Assembly (NCBI GenBank): GCA_002390675.1
Contig: DGPZ01000087.1
Span: 1 to 20,454, forward strand
DNA: 20,454 nucleotides
Direction: 5' to 3'
DNA from: Deltaproteobacteria bacterium UBA4427
GTDB taxonomy: Bacteria > Myxococcota_A > UBA9160 > UBA4427
In this document: in pieces, positions 1 through 6,723 of the stretch
Position numbering within the stretch: position 1 is the stretch's first letter
Layout: every line of letters begins with the position of its first letter
The notes under the pieces: model-generated
Databases searched by the model: none
Told to the model about the DNA's origin: nothing
Seen by the model: only the letters and a program-made list of their open reading frames with translations
Program-made: the position numbers and the translations under genes

Positions 1-168
1 GTCCGAGGGGCCGCCTCTGATATTCTTTCACCTGATACCGCAGATCGAATGGTGGACGACGTCCTTCCGAACGGCAGTCTCGAAGTCGTGCCCCAGGCCG
101 CACATTCCGTCGCGACAGATAATCCCGAAGGCTTTGAACGCGCCGTCTGCGGGTTCGTCCTCGGTTAG
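1..168 (+). CDS. Alpha/beta hydrolase, C-terminal fragment (5' end outside window)
   Basis: The first frame is open from base 1 to a TAG at 166-168, giving 55 residues with no start inside the window. The fragment reads like the C-terminus of an alpha/beta-hydrolase-fold enzyme. It begins VRGAASDILS, the usual strand and turn carrying the acid of the triad (Asp7 of the fragment). It then has a helix (TADRMVDDVLP) and VPQAAHSV, where His35 sits in the position of the catalytic histidine, and ends NPEGFERAV. In complete family members this follows a nucleophile elbow (GxSxG) and a lid, both outside the window, so substrate and exact activity cannot be given. The gene converges on ilvE. The family call is fairly secure from the spacing of acid and histidine; the specific function is unknown. 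Confidence 0.75.
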   Translation, partial: VRGAASDILSPDTADRMVDDVLPNGSLEVVPQAAHSVATDNPEGFERAVCGFVLG

Positions 169-406
169 GCCAGAGTCGTTTCGCCGCCGGACAAGAATTA
201 CCGTCGTCAGCACCACTGTCCTATGGCCGTCTTTATCATTTAGGACCTGTCAGCGGCCAGCCTAACGAGAGAACAATGCCGTGAGCAGCGCCTTCCTTAC
301 GAAGTCAGCACAGAACGGGCTGGCTAGACCTCGCATGGCCAAGCCATTCGGGACAACGGGCTACTACCGGCCCTAAACGACGCACCGGCGGGCCGCTCAG
401 AAATGC

Positions 407-450
407 CCTTGAGAAAGCCCCGAAGAGACGGCTAAGGGAAAATCTCAAGG
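407..450. repeat. Inverted repeat between convergent hydrolase and ilvE genes; possible terminator
   Basis: Within the 299-base gap 169-467 there is a perfect 8-bp inverted repeat: CCTTGAGA at 407-414 and TCTCAAGG at 443-450. The 28-base loop holds a second short stem, AGCC 416-419 with GGCT 430-433. On the minus strand the structure starts 17 bases after the ilvE stop, where a terminator would be expected. No proper U-tract follows on either strand, so an intrinsic terminator is only a possibility. An imperfect hairpin also lies at 318-345 (GGCT-GGCTA against TGGCC-A-AGCC). Nothing else in this gap looks like a gene or a tRNA. Confidence 0.35.
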
Positions 451-467
451 ACGGTCCCGAGCGCACT

Positions 468-1403
468 CTAGAGAAAGCTCCGCCAACGGTCGTAACGTGC
501 ATCCTTACCGGTCACGATGTCGAAGAAGGCTTTCTGAAGTTCTTCGCTCACGGGACCTCGCTTGCCCTCACCGATCGTGCGGTAGTCAACCTCGCGAATC
601 GGCGTTACTTCGGCGGCTGTCCCGGTCAGGAAAATTTCGTCAGCGACATAAAGATCGTCGCGCGTGATCTGCGATTCTTCCACGACATAACCACAGCGCC
701 GAGCCACTTCGATCATTGAATCGCGAGTAATACCGTCGAGTACGCTGTAGAGCGGCGGTGTTTTGATTTTGCCGTTTCGCACGACGAAGATGTTTTCGCC
801 TGTGCACTCTGAGACCAAGCCCTGGGTATCGAGCATGATCGCTTCATCGAAGCCGTCCAGAAGCGCCTCACGCTTCGCGAGAATCGAGTTGACGTAGTCG
901 CCGCAGGTTTTCCCATTCGTCATCTTCGCGTTCACGTGATGCCGTGCAAACGTCGAGATCTTTGCGCGGATGCCGCGCTCGACACCCTCGTCTCCTAAAT
1001 AGCTGCCCCACTCCCAAGCGATGACCGCGACGCGCACGGGATTATCGCCAGGATGCAAACCCATGGCGCCATCGCCGATGAAGGCAAGAGGCCGAATATA
1101 ACCCTCGGCGAGATCGTTGCGCCGCAGAGATTCAAGCGTGACCTCGGCGAGTTCATCCTGCGAGAAGGGTATCTCCATCAAGTTGATCTTTGCCGAATCA
1201 AAGAGCCTCTGAATATGCTCAGGCAATCGAAAGACAGAGGATCGGCCGTCGACACCTGCATAACAGCGAATTCCTTCGAATACACCGAGTCCGTAATGAA
1301 GCGTATGGGTCAGGATATGAACGTTGGCCTGATCCCAATCGACCCACTCGCCGTCGATCCAGATCTCTTTGCCTGTAACGCCCTTCGCTGCATTTTTTCC
1401 CAT
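468..1403 (-). CDS. ilvE: Branched-chain amino acid aminotransferase
   Basis: A PLP-dependent fold-type IV transaminase that interconverts leucine, isoleucine and valine with their 2-oxo acids, using glutamate/2-oxoglutarate; cytosolic. The 311-residue protein has the usual family length. The N-terminus has the IlvE signature around residues 27-47 (NVHILTHTLHYGLGVFEGIR). The PLP-binding lysine is probably Lys165 in NGKTCGDYVNS, followed by SECTGENIF (Glu199 region) and the late EIFLTGTAAEVTPI segment typical of BCAT-type rather than D-amino-acid transaminases. The frame is open 59 codons further upstream, but the ATG at 1403 was chosen because the signature begins about 15 residues later and AAAGG lies about 8 bases before it. 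It lies 53 bases downstream of the DUF4388/TPR gene on the same strand, so cotranscription is possible. It ends with TAG. Confidence 0.95.
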   Translation of the reverse strand: MGKNAAKGVTGKEIWIDGEWVDWDQANVHILTHTLHYGLGVFEGIRCYAGVDGRSSVFRLPEHIQRLFDSAKINLMEIPFSQDELAEVTLESLRRNDLAEGYIRPLAFIGDGAMGLHPGDNPVRVAVIAWEWGSYLGDEGVERGIRAKISTFARHHVNAKMTNGKTCGDYVNSILAKREALLDGFDEAIMLDTQGLVSECTGENIFVVRNGKIKTPPLYSVLDGITRDSMIEVARRCGYVVEESQITRDDLYVADEIFLTGTAAEVTPIREVDYRTIGEGKRGPVSEELQKAFFDIVTGKDARYDRWRSFL

Positions 1404-1456
1404 GACTGTCGCCTTTCGTAGATCTCGCGAGCCGGCGTGCACGGGAGGCAGAGGCG

Positions 1457-3232
1457 CTACCTGCGACCTTCTTCCGCTCGCCAGCGGCGAAAGAATCGTT
1501 TCAGGACGACCTTGCCTAACCCCTGCGTCTTCTCGCGACGCATATTCATGATTCGCAGCTCTCGCATCGCTTCGACGCACTGCGGTCTAATTTGGGCGGC
1601 GCGCGAGAACATCTTTTTCGCAGCACCAACCTTGCCCATCGCCTTGTAAAGTCGGCCCAGCAGGAGATAGGGCTTCTCCCGGTCCTTTGCCAGCTTGAGG
1701 CCCTCACGACAATGCTCAAGTGCTTCGCCCAGCATGACTTCGTTGTCCTGGTGACAAAGGTAAAGGCACCAACCGTAGTGGGAGCGATATTCGCCCTCTG
1801 ACGGGAATTTCCCCATCGCCTTTCCAAAGCAGAGAAGCGCTCCCTCATAATCCCGTGCGGCCATCTTAGACTCGCCTTTTTGGAATTCGATCTCCGCCCC
1901 TAGGGCCAGCCGGCCCTCATCTGGAACCGCATCGAGCTTCTTGTCACGAGCGAGTTGAATCGCATAAAGGGTCCTACCTTCGCTCGTCGAGATACTCCCG
2001 TAAGCCTCGGCTACACGTTCGAAAACTTGCGAGGCAAGCTCTCGAACCGAGCTGCTGGCCCCCATGAATTGATCGGGGTTCGTTCGCTTGGCGAGACACG
2101 CATAAGCGATGCGAATTTCCTCGTCGCTCGCGGAGCGTTCGACCTCCAAGACCTGAAAGTGATCCTTGTTGCGAATTCGATTCGCAAGTACAGCGAGTTC
2201 GACCCGAATCGACTGATCGTCCGCGGTATCTGTTCGCACCGAGCGATCTAGAATGATTGCCCCCGCGCCATTCGCATTCTCTTCATTTCCGCCGATTGAT
2301 AGCAACTCGATCGAGAGCAACCCGAACACGAGCCGACGAACCCACTCTTCCTCTTTCAACACTACTTTGAGCGTCATCGACCCATCAAGCGCACCGATCC
2401 AAACGAGTTCGCGTTCCGAAAGGCCGACTTCGGTGAACTCTGCCGCGCTCGAAGCGACCGGAACAAGGTAAGCCGCAGAATTCGCGTCGAAATATCTATC
2501 GATCTGCTTTCGTGAGTAGGCGCGGCGTACACCTTCTACGATCAAGCCAGAAGGATGCCCTTCTGGGACAAGGCTCGAGCCTCGCTGCACATGGGCGCGA
2601 GACCGGGTGGCGAATTGAGCATCCCGCCAACTAAAAATCTCAAAGAACTTCTCGAGTGCATGCTCACGCAGCGCCGCAACCATCTCCTCTTCGTCGAGGA
2701 CATCCATCGCGACTAGAATCTGCCCCTGTAGACCTTCTCCCGCGCACATGCGCTTCGTCGACTCTTCATAGGCTTCCTTCGAAACCTGCCCTTCGCGAAG
2801 GAGATAACCGCCAAAGCATTCCGAAATCAGATTCGATTTAACAGAAACCGGACAGCCATCACGAAACTCGACCGCTTTCTTCTTCTTTCTGTGGTCGAGC
2901 AGCAGCACGCCATCGTATCGATCGACGTGAAGCCCGTGCAGAAGCTTCGGAATCTGAATCTCTCTCAGAGTTCCGGTCGATGGAATCCAATTTTCAGATA
3001 TCACGTCTCCAGACTCAGGCTTAACAAATTTCGCGATTGGAGAAACCAGTTGTTCCGCCGCAGGCGGCGTGGTTCCCATTCCAATCGCACCGAGCGCCAT
3101 AGCGCGCGCCGACTGATCCGCGGTCACATCACCGTCATTCACGAACGGCACCCGCGTCTGTCGCAGAGACTCAAAGTCACGCATTCCTGCGAGCACTTCG
3201 AATCCATCCTGGCGCGGCAGGAGAATATCCAT
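1457..3232 (-). CDS. Pseudo-receiver / DUF4388 / J-domain-like / TPR protein, downstream part of an amber-interrupted gene
   Basis: The open frame from the ATG at 3232 encodes 591 residues. Residues 1-72 are the back half of a response-regulator receiver, starting at the phosphoacceptor strand (MDILLPRQDGFEVL, Asp2). The usual Thr/Ser and Lys of the active site are not visible. Residues about 86-210 match DUF4388 (PATAN-like): G-T-L-x-E-I-Q-I, YDGVLLLD, AVEFRDG and a final FSWRDAQF. A less clear segment follows. Residues about 355-430 resemble a J domain, but the loop reads NPD (385-387), not HPD. Residues about 445-560 form TPR-like helical repeats, with a basic C-terminus. The likely role is a signalling or scaffold protein; no enzymatic domain is visible. 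The same frame continues upstream to a better start at 3385 but carries a TAG at 3277-3275. ATG 3232 has no clear ribosome-binding site, so this may be a restart product or part of a broken gene. Confidence 0.75.
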   Translation of the reverse strand: MDILLPRQDGFEVLAGMRDFESLRQTRVPFVNDGDVTADQSARAMALGAIGMGTTPPAAEQLVSPIAKFVKPESGDVISENWIPSTGTLREIQIPKLLHGLHVDRYDGVLLLDHRKKKKAVEFRDGCPVSVKSNLISECFGGYLLREGQVSKEAYEESTKRMCAGEGLQGQILVAMDVLDEEEMVAALREHALEKFFEIFSWRDAQFATRSRAHVQRGSSLVPEGHPSGLIVEGVRRAYSRKQIDRYFDANSAAYLVPVASSAAEFTEVGLSERELVWIGALDGSMTLKVVLKEEEWVRRLVFGLLSIELLSIGGNEENANGAGAIILDRSVRTDTADDQSIRVELAVLANRIRNKDHFQVLEVERSASDEEIRIAYACLAKRTNPDQFMGASSSVRELASQVFERVAEAYGSISTSEGRTLYAIQLARDKKLDAVPDEGRLALGAEIEFQKGESKMAARDYEGALLCFGKAMGKFPSEGEYRSHYGWCLYLCHQDNEVMLGEALEHCREGLKLAKDREKPYLLLGRLYKAMGKVGAAKKMFSRAAQIRPQCVEAMRELRIMNMRREKTQGLGKVVLKRFFRRWRAEEGRR

Positions 3233-3274
3233 GACCGCAAAGTCCGGTTGCCCGGAACGCGGATCATCAAAGGT

Positions 3275-3385
3275 CTACCATCCATCGTGGACACACAGAA
3301 CCACATCCCTCTCGGCTTCAAGGGCTTCAGCTTCGAACCGAGAGATCTCGCGACTTTTGCATACACAAAGAACTGTGATCGACAT
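3275..3385 (-). pseudogene. N-terminal receiver fragment ending at an in-frame amber codon
   Basis: An ATG at 3385 has a GGGAG Shine-Dalgarno sequence about 7 bases upstream. It starts 36 codons, MSITVLCVCKSR through VVLCVHDGW, then TAG at 3277-3275. It is in exactly the same frame as the downstream ORF starting at 3232 (153 bases, 51 codons). The residues look like strand 1, helix 1 and strand 2 of a receiver, and the 14 codons between the TAG and 3232 (TFDDPRSGQPDFAV) fit the approach to the phosphoacceptor strand. So the natural gene is 1457-3385 with one nonsense codon. One base (CAG to TAG) would explain it. The acidic pair expected after strand 1 is missing (VCKS), so the domain looked degenerate even before the stop. 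A base-calling error cannot be excluded. Confidence 0.7.
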
Positions 3386-3386
3386 G

Positions 3387-3399
3387 CTCGGCTCCCGAG
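3387..3399 (-). promoter_or_regulatory. Short hairpin covering the ribosome-binding site of the 3385 start
   Basis: On the minus strand the bases just before the ATG at 3385 read CTCGG-GAG-CCGAG, a perfect 5-bp stem with a 3-base loop. The GGGAG ribosome-binding sequence lies in the stem and loop. It could reduce initiation at 3385, but the stem is short and could be chance. Confidence 0.3.
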
Positions 3400-3523
3400 T
3401 CACTATCGGCAGATTTTGAGTTCAGCTGAGGACTCCTACCTATCAAAAGCACATAGAATCCTCGCGTGACCCGTCTCACAAACGTAAGGAGCCATGACGA
3501 TTTTCGCAGAAACAGAGAACCGT

Positions 3524-3540
3524 TTGACAGCGAGCGTCAA
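3524..3540. promoter_or_regulatory. TTGAC-N7-GTCAA inverted repeat in the AsmA/receiver gene gap
   Basis: The 186-base gap between the AsmA-like gene and the receiver gene contains TTGAC (3524-3528) and GTCAA (3536-3540), an inverted repeat with a 7-base spacer. Each arm resembles a -35 hexamer (TTGACA on +, TTGACG on -). No good -10 box at 16-18 bases was found on either strand. It may be an operator or part of a promoter for the minus-strand receiver gene, with low certainty. Nothing else is evident in this gap. Confidence 0.2.
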
Positions 3541-3571
3541 TTCCAGCCGCGCGATGCCATCGAGCTGCCTG

Positions 3572-6500
3572 TTAGTTGCCGGTGTGGATGACGCGATCAA
3601 GTGCTTTCCCGACACCCTTCCCAATTCCCAGAGTGATCGTATCGAGCCCAGTCGCCTGAAAGAGCAATTTAGGAACCGCTGCCAAAGTCGACTTGGTCAG
3701 CACAACCTTCGGGTCGCTCAACGTATTCGTCACGCGAGCCAATTCGATCCGAATGGGCTTCCGATCCGCGAGGTGCGCCCCCGCGAACCCGCCAAGTGCT
3801 AATACGAGATCGCCTTTAAGCAACAGCTCCCCAGTCATGTCGACTGTCAGATCTCGCAGTCGAAGAGGACCTAGCAAGCGCGCTTCGTATCCGGGATAGG
3901 CAAGCCTAAGGGTTTCTGCCACAATCTTTCCTTCACCGACAACGAAATCGCCTTCGATCACATCAAAGCGCTCCGCGAAATAGTGATCTACTGAGCTGCC
4001 TCTCCGAAAAGGCTGCGAGAGCCGTGCGGCACCGCCTAATAAGGGGATCTGATCGAGCACGGTTTGAAGAATCGAAACCCCTCGGAGCTCGCCACCTTCC
4101 CCTTCACCGATCGAAAATCGAACATTTCCCGCCAAGGTCTCCGTCACCCCACGAGGCTCACCCAGACGCCCCGTGACCTGCCCTTTGAAATCCAGCGCAC
4201 CGAACACGATATCCTTGCTGGTCGTCAGGTTTGACAACACATCATTTGTTTCTGCCTCGCCTTGCGTCGCAATCTCCAGGTCGAATCGGCCCTCATCTAG
4301 GAACTCCTCGATCCCCCCCTTGATTCCGAGCACTACGCCTCCGACTAATGCCTTCAGTCCTTGCGTTCGGATGCGGTTCCCTTCACCAAGAATTGTCCCT
4401 CTCAAACGAACTTGTCCCGATTCGAGGACGTTCACACCGACCCCGTGCAGAGAAATTCGGCCTCCAAATTCATTAGGCACGCCCTCGACTAACTCAACAC
4501 TCAAGCCATCGAAAGCAATCTCGCCATCAACTTTGTATTCATCAAGGACTGGGAAAATCTCCGACCACCCATTGAGATTGAATTTTTTCGTCGTTAGCGC
4601 AACAGAAGTCGTTTCACCGATGGCCCCTTGCAACAGGATTTCGTCGACATCGCGAAGCTTGAGCTTGCTCTCGAAAACGATCTCCCCCGATTCTTCGGGG
4701 ACAAACTGCGTCGTCATCTCCGCACGCATTCCCGCCGGCTTTGTGAATTGGTCGAGATAGCGAAGGCTGGCCCCGGTCAAATCAAGGTCGATTCGCCCAC
4801 GCGGCTGAGACAGAGGTTCCTTTATTTTGATAACAGCCAGGAACGGGCCTTCAACTGAGTAGTCTTCTGTAATGAAAGCACCGGCCTCGATGCCCACGTC
4901 GAAAGATAGAAACTCCGGCGACGCGGCATCCCCCACCAAACGTCCGACGCCACTTGCTACTCCGGCAAGCTTCATTTTAGGATCCGGCAAGAAGGGGCGC
5001 GCCATGGCTAGGTCGAAGGCTTCGAGACTCGCCTTGAGATCAACGACGCCCGCTTCCGTCGAGGTTCCCGTCGCGATCAGCGCACTTCCGTCATTGAGCT
5101 TAAGCTCTGCCGTCAGTTGAATCGGTTCCTTTCCAACGCGCTCTATATCGAAATCTAATCGGCCGGAGACATCTAGCAGGTCGCTAACAACTCGTGCTTC
5201 CGCGACCGCAAGCTTTGCCGAAACGCTCTCGATCACGCTATCGGCGCTCATTACAAGGTCGACGTCGCCGGTCAGCCGACCGGCAATTTTACTCCCGCCA
5301 GGCACCCAATGAGCCGCCGGCGAAAGGTCCATGTTCTCAAGGGCGAGTTTCACATCCACCGCACCGCCCATCGTCGCCTTGCCCTCTGCGTCGATGAGTC
5401 CGCCGCCATCGTCCAGCGCAAGTGCGATATCAAACCGAACGGGATCCGTAGGCTCGAGCCCTTCTAGGCCGAGTTCCAAATCTAGCGTGCCTCCCAGCGC
5501 AAGCGCCGCATCCGCATAACGTGCGTTCAGGATCTTCAAATCGGTTTCGAGCCGAGCCAATCCCGCATCCGCTGTCGTCGTAATCTCGACTCGGCCAGTC
5601 GCTCGCCCGCTCACGTCCAATTCCTGCTCGGCCAAAGCGGCATAGGGTGCAAGCTCGAAGGACGTCAAATCTATTACAGCATCGAGCGCGCCATTCAGCC
5701 CCACCTTGCCCGAGATATTGGCGCTGCCCTCTGATCCAAGATCGAGCATTGCCTCAAAATCGACAGGCTCATCGAGGGCTTGATTCGCCTCGAGATCAAA
5801 CTCCCCGACTAGGTCGAGGCCGAAACTCTTGACGACCATTCGAGCGACCTCGAGATCCGACTCCACCTTCGACACGACGCCCTCTGCGCCTTCCATACGG
5901 ATTGTTCCAGAGAGCGCGCCAGCAATCGTGGCGTCCTGAATATAGGGTTGGAGTTCCACTAGCTGAAGCGCATCGAGAGTGACGCCTAGGTCATAGAGAC
6001 CCGTCAAACTCAGGTCCCCTAACACCCTAATATTCCCGGCGTCTCGACCATTCGCCGCCACGCTGGCAGTTGCATTGAGTGCAAGCGGTTGATCCAGCGA
6101 ATCTCCGGTCGCCACGACACGGACACCTTCGAATTGCCATTCGACAACACTAGAGAGCGTTTCGTCTCGCACGACGATGCGACTATCTTCAATTACGAAT
6201 CGACGAAGAGCGAGCGGCAGCGCGTCTTCTTTGACATCCGGTGTCTCTTGCGGTGAATTGGGACTAGGCACGCTGCCTCGGTCGATCGCTTCGCCTTCTT
6301 CGGACCCAGCCGAGATAGGCAGAACGAGACCTTCGGGCGTCCGCGTGACGAGGAGTTCGACGCCCGAAAGCACAAGCGATTCGACTTGGATTTTGTTCTG
6401 CAGAAGCGCCATAGCTGATAGGCGCAAATCGACCTTAGCTGCAGTTAGCCTTGCCTGATCGCGATTCGTAGCCTCTGCGACTAAAACTGGGTCTGACATC

Positions 6501-6700
6501 GTTAGGCGAAGCGGAGCTACACCCGCCTCCAGAGCGGACCACTCGATCGGAGCCCCCAGCGCCTCTAATGCACTCTCGCGCAGTGCTGTGCGAAACTCTT
6601 CTGTGTTGACGAGTCGCGGCAAGGCAACCAAAATCCCGCCGACCACCACCAACGTTAAAGCTAAGGTCAACGCGATGATCTTCGGAATAAGTCTGAGCAC
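3572..6700 (-). CDS. AsmA-family envelope protein
   Basis: A 1042-residue protein of the AsmA/YhdP-like group: inner-membrane-anchored proteins with long beta-rich periplasmic regions that take part in lipid transport to, and homeostasis of, the outer membrane. One N-terminal hydrophobic anchor is visible (about residues 5-30, IPKIIALTLALTLVVVGGI). The AsmA N-terminal pattern follows (NTEEFRTALRESALEAL.APIEWSALE). The long middle consists of repeating short beta strands with alternating hydrophobic residues (FDIALALDDGG, VDLKASLEAFDL). The AsmA C-terminal signature lies near residues 850-1000 (GGELRGVSILQTVLDQIPLLGG, then FDVIEGDFVVGEGKIVAETL). The GTG start at 6700 is supported by GGAGG a few bases upstream and by the membrane anchor beginning at once. 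It sits 23 bases after gatB on the same strand, so it is probably cotranscribed with it. Family clear; cargo unknown. Confidence 0.85.
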   Translation of the reverse strand: MLRLIPKIIALTLALTLVVVGGILVALPRLVNTEEFRTALRESALEALGAPIEWSALEAGVAPLRLTMSDPVLVAEATNRDQARLTAAKVDLRLSAMALLQNKIQVESLVLSGVELLVTRTPEGLVLPISAGSEEGEAIDRGSVPSPNSPQETPDVKEDALPLALRRFVIEDSRIVVRDETLSSVVEWQFEGVRVVATGDSLDQPLALNATASVAANGRDAGNIRVLGDLSLTGLYDLGVTLDALQLVELQPYIQDATIAGALSGTIRMEGAEGVVSKVESDLEVARMVVKSFGLDLVGEFDLEANQALDEPVDFEAMLDLGSEGSANISGKVGLNGALDAVIDLTSFELAPYAALAEQELDVSGRATGRVEITTTADAGLARLETDLKILNARYADAALALGGTLDLELGLEGLEPTDPVRFDIALALDDGGGLIDAEGKATMGGAVDVKLALENMDLSPAAHWVPGGSKIAGRLTGDVDLVMSADSVIESVSAKLAVAEARVVSDLLDVSGRLDFDIERVGKEPIQLTAELKLNDGSALIATGTSTEAGVVDLKASLEAFDLAMARPFLPDPKMKLAGVASGVGRLVGDAASPEFLSFDVGIEAGAFITEDYSVEGPFLAVIKIKEPLSQPRGRIDLDLTGASLRYLDQFTKPAGMRAEMTTQFVPEESGEIVFESKLKLRDVDEILLQGAIGETTSVALTTKKFNLNGWSEIFPVLDEYKVDGEIAFDGLSVELVEGVPNEFGGRISLHGVGVNVLESGQVRLRGTILGEGNRIRTQGLKALVGGVVLGIKGGIEEFLDEGRFDLEIATQGEAETNDVLSNLTTSKDIVFGALDFKGQVTGRLGEPRGVTETLAGNVRFSIGEGEGGELRGVSILQTVLDQIPLLGGAARLSQPFRRGSSVDHYFAERFDVIEGDFVVGEGKIVAETLRLAYPGYEARLLGPLRLRDLTVDMTGELLLKGDLVLALGGFAGAHLADRKPIRIELARVTNTLSDPKVVLTKSTLAAVPKLLFQATGLDTITLGIGKGVGKALDRVIHTGN

Positions 6701-6723
6701 GATCCCTCCGGCAGAACCAAAAA

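Noticed and set aside
28..216. A 62-codon minus-strand frame at the left edge
   Set aside because: The plus strand there encodes a recognisable alpha/beta-hydrolase C-terminus in another frame, which explains the region better.
305..502. A 65-codon minus-strand frame overlapping the end of ilvE
   Set aside because: The composition is Arg/Ser/Pro-rich, there is no ribosome-binding site, and it overlaps the conserved ilvE C-terminus out of frame.
3275..3277. Possible reassignment of TAG as a sense codon in this genome
   Set aside because: TAG is the natural end of at least six other genes in the window (hydrolase, ilvE, gatB, gatC, ddl, aldolase), each ending at its expected family length or next to its neighbour, so TAG acts as a stop.
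2891..3469. A 192-codon plus-strand open frame opposite the receiver gene
   Set aside because: Its translation is Arg/His-rich with no fold pattern, and it lies opposite clear DUF4388/receiver coding sequence. It is a mirror of the minus-strand codon bias.
3524..3546. TTGACA as the -35 box of a plus-strand promoter
   Set aside because: No acceptable -10 box occurs 16-18 bases downstream, and no plus-strand gene follows.
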